A stretch of 12,323 nt of DNA. It comes from Acidobacteriota bacterium (GTDB lineage: Bacteria; Acidobacteriota; Terriglobia; Terriglobales; Acidobacteriaceae). The notes beneath the pieces are model-generated. The model had not been told where the DNA came from. It saw nothing but the letters and a program-made list of their open reading frames with translations, and ran no database searches. The stretch spans positions 1 through 12,323 of the forward strand of contig JAJZFR010000078.1 of assembly GCA_021805265.1 (NCBI GenBank). The letters are read 5' to 3'. A program made the translations under genes and the position numbers. Shown here in pieces: positions 1 to 6,482 of this stretch (position 1 is the first letter of the stretch; every line of letters starts with the position of its first letter).

Positions 1-1115
1 GTCTTCGTCACCGGCATTCCGCTTACCGGTGCCCAGCTCAGGCCGGAGTTCGTCGAGATCTGCAGGCCCGCAACCCGCGTACCAAAATACACGATATTCG
101 GCGCATTCGGATCCACCGCAATCCGCTCCCCGGCGTTGCGTCCCGAATCGTTCGAGCCATTCTGAAAGGGCAGGGGAACGGTCGTGAACGTATTGCCCTG
201 ATCGCTTGAAACCAGCATCGCACCGTTGCCGTCCCACGTCGGCTCCAGCGCATACTCGCCAACCGCAAGATAAAGCTGGTTCGGGTTGGTCGGATCGAGG
301 CCAATCGCCTCCACGCCGCCCCAGTACCACTTCGAGCCGGGAATCCAATCCAGCAGCGGCGACCACGCGCTGACCGTTGCGTCCCAGCGATAGGCCCCGC
401 CCACATCCGTCCGTGCGTAAATCAGGTTCTGCTGCGTCGGATGGAAGTAAAGTCCCGTCACATAGCCCCCGCCCACCACCTGGACATTGGACCACGAATA
501 ACTCGGCGCGCCCCCGCTGCCCGCTGCCTCCACTGCCAGGGCAACCTTCGCTGTCGCCGCGGCGTAGTCGGCAGTATCGGCCGGCGTAAACGTGGCCGAC
601 AGCGTCACAGTGCCCGGCGTCGAAAGCACCGTCCCCGCCGCTGGCGCATACACAAAGCTGCCCGCCACCGCTGCCGCCGAAGCGTTGCTTGCTGTGGCAT
701 TCAACTGCGTCGCCCCCAGTGTCGCCCCCACCGTTACGGCTGCCGGCGTCGGCCAGAGTATCGTCGGCGTCGCCTGCGTCACCGTCAACGTGACCGTGGC
801 TGTGGCAAGGCTGTAGTGTGTCGTATCCGTCGGCGTAAAGGTCGTCTTCAGTGTCTGTTGGCCGACCACCACCACTGTGCCGGCGGCGGGTGTATAAGCA
901 AACGTGCCAGCCACGCTCGAGGTTGCGTCAAGCTGCACGGAAGACAGTGTCGTTCCCGCCGGAACCGCGCCTGGCGTTGCCCACGTGATTGTTGGAGCCA
1001 CAATCGGTGTCCCCGTCGAGCTGCCGCCGCTGCTGCCCTTGCAACCACTTACCGCGAAAACCAGCGCAGCAACGAAAAGCCCGAATAAAGTCGAACAAAC
1101 AATCGAAATTCGCAT
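1..1115 (-). CDS. GH74 xyloglucanase-like lipoprotein with two Ig-like repeats (3' end outside window)
   Basis: Partial gene: 371 codons are read from ATG at 1115 and the frame is still open at base 3. Residues 1-25 form a lipoprotein signal peptide: a short basic start, a hydrophobic core, then lipobox V-S-G-C with the lipidated Cys at residue 25. A Gly/Ser linker follows, then two homologous Ig-like repeats (about 41-112 and 117-196) of the kind common in acidobacterial secreted proteins. The GH74 propeller starts near residue 205, with the family hallmarks 'YARTDVGGAYRWD', 'WYWGGVEA', 'AGERIAVDPN' and 'VYFGTR'. Asp237 in 'ARTDVGG' lines up with a catalytic Asp of GH74 endoxyloglucanases; the second catalytic Asp would lie outside the window. 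Expected role: cleavage of xyloglucan backbones at the cell surface. The lipobox supports the chosen start; no clear Shine-Dalgarno precedes it. Family assignment is firm, exact substrate is inferred. Confidence 0.87.
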   Translation of the reverse strand, partial: MRISIVCSTLFGLFVAALVFAVSGCKGSSGGSSTGTPIVAPTITWATPGAVPAGTTLSSVQLDATSSVAGTFAYTPAAGTVVVVGQQTLKTTFTPTDTTHYSLATATVTLTVTQATPTILWPTPAAVTVGATLGATQLNATASNASAAAVAGSFVYAPAAGTVLSTPGTVTLSATFTPADTADYAAATAKVALAVEAAGSGGAPSYSWSNVQVVGGGYVTGLYFHPTQQNLIYARTDVGGAYRWDATVSAWSPLLDWIPGSKWYWGGVEAIGLDPTNPNQLYLAVGEYALEPTWDGNGAMLVSSDQGNTFTTVPLPFQNGSNDSGRNAGERIAVDPNAPNIVYFGTRVAGLQISTNSGLSWAPVSGMPVTK

Positions 1116-1241
1116 GGTGATGAACAGAACCAGACGGGAACGCCCGCTGCGGTGTAAACCTTTCCTTACTTTGCCCGAGGCATTGCGCCCCGGCCGAACT
1201 TCCCCGCAATCATACAGAACCACACGCCGCTACTCCAGCAG
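1116..1241. other. 126-nt spacer between ftsB-like gene and GH74 gene
   Basis: This gap lies between the ftsB-like stop and the GH74 start, both read on the minus strand. I see no convincing -35/-10 pair, no strong Shine-Dalgarno before the GH74 ATG, and no GC stem followed by a T-run that would be a clear terminator. The GH74 gene could have its own promoter here or depend on readthrough; the sequence does not decide. Confidence 0.4.
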
Positions 1242-1733
1242 TCAGTGAGAGGGTTCGGGAACCGCACTCTGACCCGCAGCCGGACTCGCGGTTGCAGGCG
1301 TTCCATCGCTCCCGCTCGAAGCAGGAAGCGCATAGATCACCTCGTCCGGGCGCGCATAGTGCAGCCGCGCACGCGCCTCGAACTCGATTGCCGCAGGGTC
1401 GTCTTTCAGCCGTTCAATGTGCTGGCCGAGCCGACTATTTTCCGCGTTCAGGTGATCAATCTCCTCGGTCAGTTGCTGGTCCCGCAGGCGCTTGCTGTTC
1501 CAGCTTGAAATCCCGTTCTGGCCCATTACAAAGCTCCAGCCAAGAGCCAGCGCAACCCCCAGCAAAGCCCCCGATCCGACGCGACGCGCATGGCGACGCC
1601 AAAGGATCGCGACCCGCTCCGCAAAGGATCGCGGTGCGAGGTCCTCCTCGGGATTCAAGCCCGAACGCTGCTCGGCTTCTGTGCCCAATTCCTGCCTGGA
1701 TGCATCCGCTGAATACACTGGAAAACCTTCCAT
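1242..1733 (-). CDS. ftsB: FtsB/DivIC-family septum formation protein
   Basis: 163-residue single-pass membrane protein with the standard FtsB/DivIC layout. A charged cytoplasmic N-terminus (about 1-52, ending in an Arg-rich stretch) is followed by one membrane segment (about 53-70), the conserved 'G-x-N-G' turn (71-74), a coiled coil (about 78-112, with regular Leu/Ile spacing), and the terminal block 'DPAAIEFEARARLHYARPDEVIY' in which the 'ARPDEVIY' end is typical of the family. In other bacteria this protein joins FtsL and FtsQ (DivIC/FtsL/DivIB) in the divisome to activate septal peptidoglycan synthesis. The N-terminal extension and the Ala/Ser/Pro tail after residue 137 make it longer than E. 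coli FtsB (about 100 aa). It starts 27 nt after the phosphohexomutase stop and is probably co-transcribed with it. The symbol is by family; DivIC would be an equally good name. Confidence 0.8.
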   Translation of the reverse strand: MEGFPVYSADASRQELGTEAEQRSGLNPEEDLAPRSFAERVAILWRRHARRVGSGALLGVALALGWSFVMGQNGISSWNSKRLRDQQLTEEIDHLNAENSRLGQHIERLKDDPAAIEFEARARLHYARPDEVIYALPASSGSDGTPATASPAAGQSAVPEPSH

Positions 1734-1760
1734 CCGATCAAGTCGAATCCTTGAAAAAAT

Positions 1761-3170
1761 CTAACTCGCCAACACAAATTCCTTGGCCGCAGCGCTCAGC
1801 CGCGCCATGTCCGCCGCGCTTCTCGACTCAGTGTACGCACGCACCACCGGCTCCGTCCCCGACAGCCTGTAACAGACCCAAGATCCGTCCTCGAGCACCA
1901 GCTTCAAACCATCCGTGCGCACCACGCTCGTCACCCGCCGTCCGCCAAGTTCCGTCGGATCTGTCTTCAATTTCTGAGTGAACGCGGCCTTGGCCTCCTC
2001 GGTCAAGTGAAAGTTCTCGCGAACCGGATAGAAGGAACCTACTTTGCCAAATAACTCGGTCAGTTGTTGCCCCAGCGATTTCCCTCGTCGCGCCACCATC
2101 TCCGCCACCAGCAGCCCGGCAATCACGCCGTCTTTCTCCGGCACATGGCCGCGAATCGTCAGCCCTGCGGACTCCTCGCCGCCGATCGCAATCTTGTCCG
2201 CGAGGATCAGCTCGCCAATGTATTTGAAACCCACCGGCGTCTCGTACAACGGCACCTGGTGATGCTCGGCCAGCGCATTGATCAGGTTCGTCGTTGCCAC
2301 TGACTTGGCCACCCCGTTCCGCCACCCGCGCGTCTCGACCAGGTAATCGAACAGCAGCGCAATCACGTAATTCGGCTGTAGAAACGTGCCGTCGGCGTCC
2401 ACCACGCCAAAGCGATCCGCGTCGCCGTCAGTCGCGATAATCAGGCTTGCGCCCGCCTCGCGCATCGCCGCCCTGGCATCGCCCAGCAGGTGGTCGTCCG
2501 GCTCCGGAGCATGGTTGCCAAACAGCACATCGCGATAGTCGTGCACCGTTGTCACCGCGACCCCGGCCCGCGTCAGCAGCTCCGATGTATACCCCCGCGC
2601 CGCGCCCCAGAAGGGATCGAAAACAATCTTCAGTCCGGCGTCGGCAATCGCCTTCAGGTCCACCAGTTCTTCGATACGAGCCAGATAGGCGGGCTTCACG
2701 TCACAGGTTTCAAACTTCGCGCTGGTGTCGGCCAGCCGCGGAACCACCGGATCCTCGCCCAGCGCCACAATCGCCGCTTCGATCTGCCGCGTTACTTCCG
2801 GCAGCGCCGGCGCTCCGTCGTGCGTCGAAAACTTGATCCCGTTGTACTCCGGAGGATTGTGCGATGCCGTAAAGTTGATCGCTCCCGAAGCCTTCAGTGT
2901 CCGCACGGCATAGGAAATCGCCGGCGTCGGTGCCGCCTCCGGAATCACGATCGGCGTGATCCCGTGCGCTGCCAGAACACGCGCCGCCTCGTCCACAAAC
3001 GTCTCGCCCAGAAAGCGCGGATCGCGACCCACCAGAACCCGATGCGGCGCAGGCTGCGTAAGAACATAGGCCGAAATTCCGGCCACCGCCCGCCGCACAT
3101 TGGCCACTGTAAAGTTATCCGCAATGATCGAACGCCAGCCCGACGTGCCAAACTTGATCGCTGTGCTCAT
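1761..3170 (-). CDS. alpha-D-phosphohexomutase (phosphoglucomutase/phosphomannomutase family)
   Basis: 469-residue cytoplasmic enzyme of the usual length for the superfamily, which interconverts hexose 1- and 6-phosphates through a phosphoserine. All four signature loops are present in order: catalytic serine loop 'TASHNPPEYNG' with Ser103; metal-binding loop 'DGDADR' (Asp248, Asp250, Asp252); sugar-specificity loop 'GGEES' (330-334); and C-terminal phosphate-binding loop 'RLSGTEP' (435-441). The start 'MSTAIKFGTSGWR' carries the conserved N-terminal 'FGTSGWR' element, and GAGGAGG at 3177-3183 lies 6 nt before the ATG, so the start is secure. Whether it prefers glucose-, mannose- or glucosamine-phosphate cannot be told from sequence alone. 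The 'GEES' loop fits glucose/mannose-type enzymes better than GlmM, which is why no symbol is given. It leads the pair with the ftsB-like gene. Confidence 0.9.
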   Translation of the reverse strand: MSTAIKFGTSGWRSIIADNFTVANVRRAVAGISAYVLTQPAPHRVLVGRDPRFLGETFVDEAARVLAAHGITPIVIPEAAPTPAISYAVRTLKASGAINFTASHNPPEYNGIKFSTHDGAPALPEVTRQIEAAIVALGEDPVVPRLADTSAKFETCDVKPAYLARIEELVDLKAIADAGLKIVFDPFWGAARGYTSELLTRAGVAVTTVHDYRDVLFGNHAPEPDDHLLGDARAAMREAGASLIIATDGDADRFGVVDADGTFLQPNYVIALLFDYLVETRGWRNGVAKSVATTNLINALAEHHQVPLYETPVGFKYIGELILADKIAIGGEESAGLTIRGHVPEKDGVIAGLLVAEMVARRGKSLGQQLTELFGKVGSFYPVRENFHLTEEAKAAFTQKLKTDPTELGGRRVTSVVRTDGLKLVLEDGSWVCYRLSGTEPVVRAYTESRSAADMARLSAAAKEFVLAS

Positions 3171-3176
3171 GATTTT

Positions 3177-3183
3177 CCTCCTC
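3177..3183 (-). promoter_or_regulatory. strong ribosome binding site of the phosphohexomutase gene
   Basis: Read on the minus strand this is GAGGAGG, six bases before the ATG at 3170. It is the best Shine-Dalgarno of the left arm and fixes the start. Confidence 0.75.
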
Positions 3184-3218
3184 GGCTACGACAAATCCAG
3201 TTTCCAAATCCTGCAAAG

Positions 3219-3243
3219 TGGTTTTCCATTCGCCTGAAAACCA
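3219..3243. repeat. 8-bp perfect inverted repeat upstream of the phosphohexomutase
   Basis: TGGTTTTC at 3219-3226 and GAAAACCA at 3236-3243 are exact reverse complements separated by 9 nt. The dyad sits about 49-73 nt upstream of the mutase ATG, in the expected promoter or 5' leader zone. It could be an operator for a dimeric regulator or a weak AT-rich hairpin. A terminator is less likely because the stem has only three G-C pairs. Function is inferred. Confidence 0.5.
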
Positions 3244-3291
3244 TTTTTCCCGCACAGCTATCTTGCCCCACCAGACTCAGTTGAGCAAGAG

Positions 3292-3315
3292 CGGATTGCT
3301 CGCCGGATTGCTCGC
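3292..3315. repeat. two tandem copies of a 12-bp unit
   Basis: CGGATTGCTCGC occurs at 3292-3303 and again at 3304-3315 without a gap, followed by a degraded third start (CGCTGATTGCC). GAGCAA at 3283-3288 and TTGCTC at 3296-3301 also form a 6-bp inverted repeat with a 7-nt loop. The block lies in the 165-nt gap (3171-3335) between the HAD gene and the mutase. No T-run follows, so a standard terminator is not supported; it may be simple slippage or a pair of binding sites. Confidence 0.5.
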
Positions 3316-3335
3316 CGCTGATTGCCCCTTCCGGG

Positions 3336-4037
3336 TCAGAAAATCTCCGCCAGCCGCGCAAAGCTCTCCACCTCGATCAGCCGCTGCCCCGCTGGCGGCA
3401 CGTCCAGCTCCGCATGCTCCAGCACCCACGTATCTTTATGCACCACAAACACCGCGTGCAGCCCCGCCGCGAGCGCCGGATTGATGTCCGACTTCGGGCT
3501 GTTGCCAATCATCCACGTCGCCCCTCGCCCGCAGCCATGACGCTCGACCACTGCTTCGTACGCTGCGGCATTCTTCTCCGCCACGATCTCCACCGCAGTG
3601 AAATATCGCGCCAGACCGCTGCGCGCCAGCTTGTCCGCCTGCTCCGCCTGGTCGCCCTTGGTCATCAGGATCAGCCGATGTCGCGCAGCAAGTTCCGGCA
3701 ACAGCTCCCGCACCCCCGGCATCAACTCGATCTCCTGATCCGCTATCGACCGCGCAAAACTGCGTATCTTCCCCAGCGTAACCGCGTCCGCGCTTGTAGC
3801 CGTCAGCCGCTCGTAACAGGTCACCAGGGAATGTGCGAAACTCGTCAGCCCATACCCCAGCGCCAGAATCGACTCCCGCTCGGCCTGGTTCAACGCCTGA
3901 CGAACCTCCTCGGGCGTATACGCGCGATGATTCAGAAAACCGATGTACGACGCAATCGCCCGCTCGAAGTAGATGTTGTTCTCCCACAACGTGTCGTCGG
4001 CGTCGATCAGCAGCGTCAGGTCTTTCCTCTCTGGCAT
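3336..4037 (-). CDS. HAD-superfamily phosphatase
   Basis: 233 residues from ATG 4037. The four HAD motifs are visible. Motif I is 'DADDTLW' with nucleophile Asp12 and acid/base Asp14; motif II is Thr126 in 'ILMTKGD'; motif III is Lys155 in 'VAEKN'; motif IV is 'IGNSPKSDINPALAAG' with Asp184. A helical cap lies between motifs I and II (about 20-105), as in the phosphoglycolate phosphatase/haloacid dehalogenase (COG1011-like) group. A small phosphorylated metabolite is the likely substrate; which one cannot be seen. The frame stays open upstream to an ATG at 4133, but that extension is Arg/Pro-rich and lies before the normal HAD N-terminus, so 4037 is preferred. No good Shine-Dalgarno supports either start. 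It lies 165 nt upstream of the phosphohexomutase on the same strand and faces away from the rhamnose genes. Confidence 0.83.
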   Translation of the reverse strand: MPERKDLTLLIDADDTLWENNIYFERAIASYIGFLNHRAYTPEEVRQALNQAERESILALGYGLTSFAHSLVTCYERLTATSADAVTLGKIRSFARSIADQEIELMPGVRELLPELAARHRLILMTKGDQAEQADKLARSGLARYFTAVEIVAEKNAAAYEAVVERHGCGRGATWMIGNSPKSDINPALAAGLHAVFVVHKDTWVLEHAELDVPPAGQRLIEVESFARLAEIF

Positions 4038-4208
4038 CCTTACATCATAACCACCATGCAGACGCGGCCGGGACGCAGCTTGACGGCGAAGAGCTAGAGA
4101 AAACGTCCCAAACCACACAGCTCCTGGTTCCATAGAGGAATATGTTCATCTATTGCTCAATATGCTAGAGTAATCTGGTTTGTATTTCCCCGAATCGAGG
4201 GTCCAACC
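4038..4208. promoter_or_regulatory. divergent control region between HAD gene and rhamnose operon
   Basis: 171 nt separate two genes transcribed away from each other, so promoters in both directions are expected. Bases 4130-4190 are clearly AT-richer than the flanks. A small dyad, TATTG-CT-CAATA (4151-4162, 5-bp arms), lies about 47 nt before the aldolase ATG and is a possible operator. GAGG at 4197-4200 is the ribosome binding site, 8 nt before the ATG at 4209. TATGCT (4161-4166) and TAATCT (4171-4176) are possible -10 boxes, but neither has a good -35 at normal spacing, so no exact promoter is called. Confidence 0.5.
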
Positions 4209-6482
4209 ATGCAAGCCGCCGAGCCGACTTATCCGCCGCTTCGCTTTCTCGAAGACAAATGGGACGCCGATTATGCCTCCACGCTCGACGAACCGGAGCT
4301 GCTCCGCTACCGCTCGAACCTGCTCGGCTCCGATCTGCGCCTGACCAATTTCGGTGGGGGAAACACCAGCTCGAAGCTGACCCAGCGCGATCCGCTCTCT
4401 GGACAGCCGGTCAAGGTGCTCTGGGTCAAAGGCTCAGGCGGCGACCTGGGCAGCATCCAGCGCAAGGGCTTCGCCACGCTCTATCTCGACAAGGTGCTGT
4501 CTCTCAGGAACAGCTATCGCGGCGTCGAGCTGGAGGACGAGATCGTAGCCATGTACCCCATGGCCGCCTTTGAGGCCAACCCGGTCGCGGCCTCCATTGA
4601 CACGCCCCTGCACGGCTTCCTGCCCTTTGATCACGTGGATCATCTTCACCCCGACTGGGGCATCGCGCTCGCCGCAGCCGCCAACGGCGAAGAGCGCATG
4701 CAGGAGTTCAACGCCGAGTTCGGCCATTGTCTGGTCTGGGTTCCCTGGCAGCGACCCGGCTTCGAGCTGGCCATGATGCTGGCCCGCGCGGTCGAAGCCA
4801 ACCCTGGCTGCGACGGCATCGTCCTCGGTGGCCATGGTCTTTTCACATGGGGCGAAACGCAGCGCGCCTGCTACCGCAACACCCTCACCATCATCGATCA
4901 GCTCGGCCAGTTTCTCGACCGATTCGCCCAACGAACCGGCGCGGCAATCTTCGGCGGCCCGGTACGTGAGAGCCTCAGCCATCGCAGCGCCCTCGCCACC
5001 GCGATTCTACCCATCCTGCGCGGCCAGCTTGGACAGACGCAGCGCGCCATCGCCAGCTTCTCTGACGCTCCCGACGTGCTCCACTTCGTCAACTCCTGCA
5101 ACGCCAAAGCGCTCGCTCACCTCGGCACAAGCTGCCCCGATCACTTCATCCGCACCAAGATTCGCCCCATGTTCATCGACTGGTCAGGAAGTGCAGCGAA
5201 CACCGGAAGCGCGCCAGGCTCCGACGCGTCAGGCTCCGATCTTGAAAGCATCAAAACCGCAATCGCCGTCGCGCTCGACACCTACCGCGCCGAATACGCA
5301 ACCTACTACCAGCAGCACGCGCTCCCTGACTCGCCCGCCATGCGCGACCCCAGCCCCACCGTCGTCCTCGTGCCCGGCGTGGGCATGTTCACCTTCGGCA
5401 AGAACAAGACCGAGTCCCGCATCACCGGCGAGTTTTACATCAACGCCATTCACGTGATGCAGGGTGCCAGTGCTCTCGGCCACGGAGCAGCCACCGTCAA
5501 CACCGGCGACCCTGTTCCCCAGGCTGGCCCCGCCGCTCCGGCATCCGCCTTCACCGTACACTCGAACTACGTCGCCCTGCCGCCCTCCGAAGCCTTCCGT
5601 ATCGAGTACTGGGCGCTTGAAGAAGCAAAAATCCGCCGCCAGCCTCCTGAAAAGGAGTTCAGCCGCAAGGTCCTGATGATCGTCGGCGGGGGCAGCGGCA
5701 TTGGCCGCGAGGCCGCGCGACTGGCCGCCGAGCGCGGCGCTCATCTGGTCCTCGCCGACCGCGATCTCCGCGCAGCCGAATCCGTCGCCGCCGAGCTGAA
5801 ATCCATCCTCCCAGCCGAGTGGTGCGTTGCCGTCGCGCTCGACATCGCCGACCGCGCCACCATCGCGAAGGCTCTCGAAACCGCCATCAACCGCTTCGGC
5901 GGCATCGACATTCTGCTCAACACCGCGGCCATCTTTCCCACCTCGCCGGATGGCGTCATCTCCGACGCTCAGTGGGCCACCACGCTCGCCGTCAACGTCA
6001 CGGCCAACTACCTGCTCGCCGACGAAGCGGCAAAGCTGCTGCGCCAGCAGGCCCTCAGCGCCGCCATCGTGCTCACCAGCTCGGCCAACGCCGTCGTCCC
6101 CAAGCGCGGTACCGAGGCTTACGACGTCAGCAAGGCCGCGCTCAGCCACCTGGTCCGCGAACTGGCCGTCGGCCTCGCCCCGCTCGTGCGCGTCAACGGC
6201 ATCAGCCCGGCCACGGTCGTCAAAGGCTCGACCATGTTTCCCCGCGACCGCGTCCGCGCTTCGCTCGCCAAATACTCCATCCCCTTTGACCCATCCATGT
6301 CCGACGAAGAGTTGCGCACGCTGCTCGCGCGCTTCTACGCACAGCGAACGCTCACCCACCAGCCCATCGATCCGGTCGATTGCGCCGAGGCCATGCTCTA
6401 CCTCGCCAGCGACCGCGCCCGCTGTACCGCCGGCCATCTCATCCCCGTCGATGGAGGATTGCCCGAGGCGTTTCTGCGATGA
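4209..6482 (+). CDS. rhaEW: bifunctional L-rhamnulose-1-phosphate aldolase / short-chain (lactaldehyde) dehydrogenase
   Basis: 757-residue cytoplasmic fusion enzyme matching the known RhaD-aldolase/alcohol dehydrogenase architecture. Residues about 25-320 are a class II aldolase/adducin domain: 'NFGGGNTSSK' (47-56) binds phosphate, and His145, His147 ('DHLH') and His209 ('GGHGLFTWG') are the likely metal ligands. Residues about 485-757 are a short-chain dehydrogenase with the NAD loop 'GGGSGIG' (493-499), 'NTAA' (571-574), Ser624/625, Tyr638-x3-Lys642 and C-terminal 'PVDGGLPEAF'. Expected reactions: L-rhamnulose-1-P to DHAP plus L-lactaldehyde, then NAD-linked oxidation to L-lactate. GAGG at 4197-4200 supports the ATG. 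It is somewhat longer than usual family members; a Gly/Ser/Asp-rich linker at about 326-346 may explain part of this. The last bases overlap rhaB. The symbol follows Bacillus/rhizobial use; some databases call it rhaD. Confidence 0.93.
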   Translation: MQAAEPTYPPLRFLEDKWDADYASTLDEPELLRYRSNLLGSDLRLTNFGGGNTSSKLTQRDPLSGQPVKVLWVKGSGGDLGSIQRKGFATLYLDKVLSLRNSYRGVELEDEIVAMYPMAAFEANPVAASIDTPLHGFLPFDHVDHLHPDWGIALAAAANGEERMQEFNAEFGHCLVWVPWQRPGFELAMMLARAVEANPGCDGIVLGGHGLFTWGETQRACYRNTLTIIDQLGQFLDRFAQRTGAAIFGGPVRESLSHRSALATAILPILRGQLGQTQRAIASFSDAPDVLHFVNSCNAKALAHLGTSCPDHFIRTKIRPMFIDWSGSAANTGSAPGSDASGSDLESIKTAIAVALDTYRAEYATYYQQHALPDSPAMRDPSPTVVLVPGVGMFTFGKNKTESRITGEFYINAIHVMQGASALGHGAATVNTGDPVPQAGPAAPASAFTVHSNYVALPPSEAFRIEYWALEEAKIRRQPPEKEFSRKVLMIVGGGSGIGREAARLAAERGAHLVLADRDLRAAESVAAELKSILPAEWCVAVALDIADRATIAKALETAINRFGGIDILLNTAAIFPTSPDGVISDAQWATTLAVNVTANYLLADEAAKLLRQQALSAAIVLTSSANAVVPKRGTEAYDVSKAALSHLVRELAVGLAPLVRVNGISPATVVKGSTMFPRDRVRASLAKYSIPFDPSMSDEELRTLLARFYAQRTLTHQPIDPVDCAEAMLYLASDRARCTAGHLIPVDGGLPEAFLR
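5215..5239 (+). repeat. in-frame 10-bp direct repeat in the aldolase-dehydrogenase gene
   Basis: CAGGCTCCGA occurs at 5215-5224 and 5230-5239, with a 15-bp period equal to five codons. It encodes the repeated 'GSD' of a low-complexity segment (residues about 328-346, rich in Gly, Ser, Ala and Asp) just after the conserved 'IRPMFIDW' block. This looks like a small in-frame duplication in a tolerant linker. Confidence 0.6.

Noticed and set aside
4098..4110. AGAAAACGTCCCA as a half-match to GTAAACGCTTAC
   Set aside because: Only the AAACG core agrees and the right half has no symmetry, so it is too weak to call an operator.
4038..4133. N-terminal extension of the HAD protein to an ATG at 4133
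   Set aside because: The extra 32 residues are not HAD-like. The catalytic 'DADDT' would sit unusually deep, and the shorter start puts it at residue 12 as is normal.
3295..4158. ATTGCTC shared by the repeats before the mutase (3295, 3307) and the dyad before the aldolase (4152)
   Set aside because: A seven-base match in spacers of unrelated function is within chance, and flanking bases do not agree.
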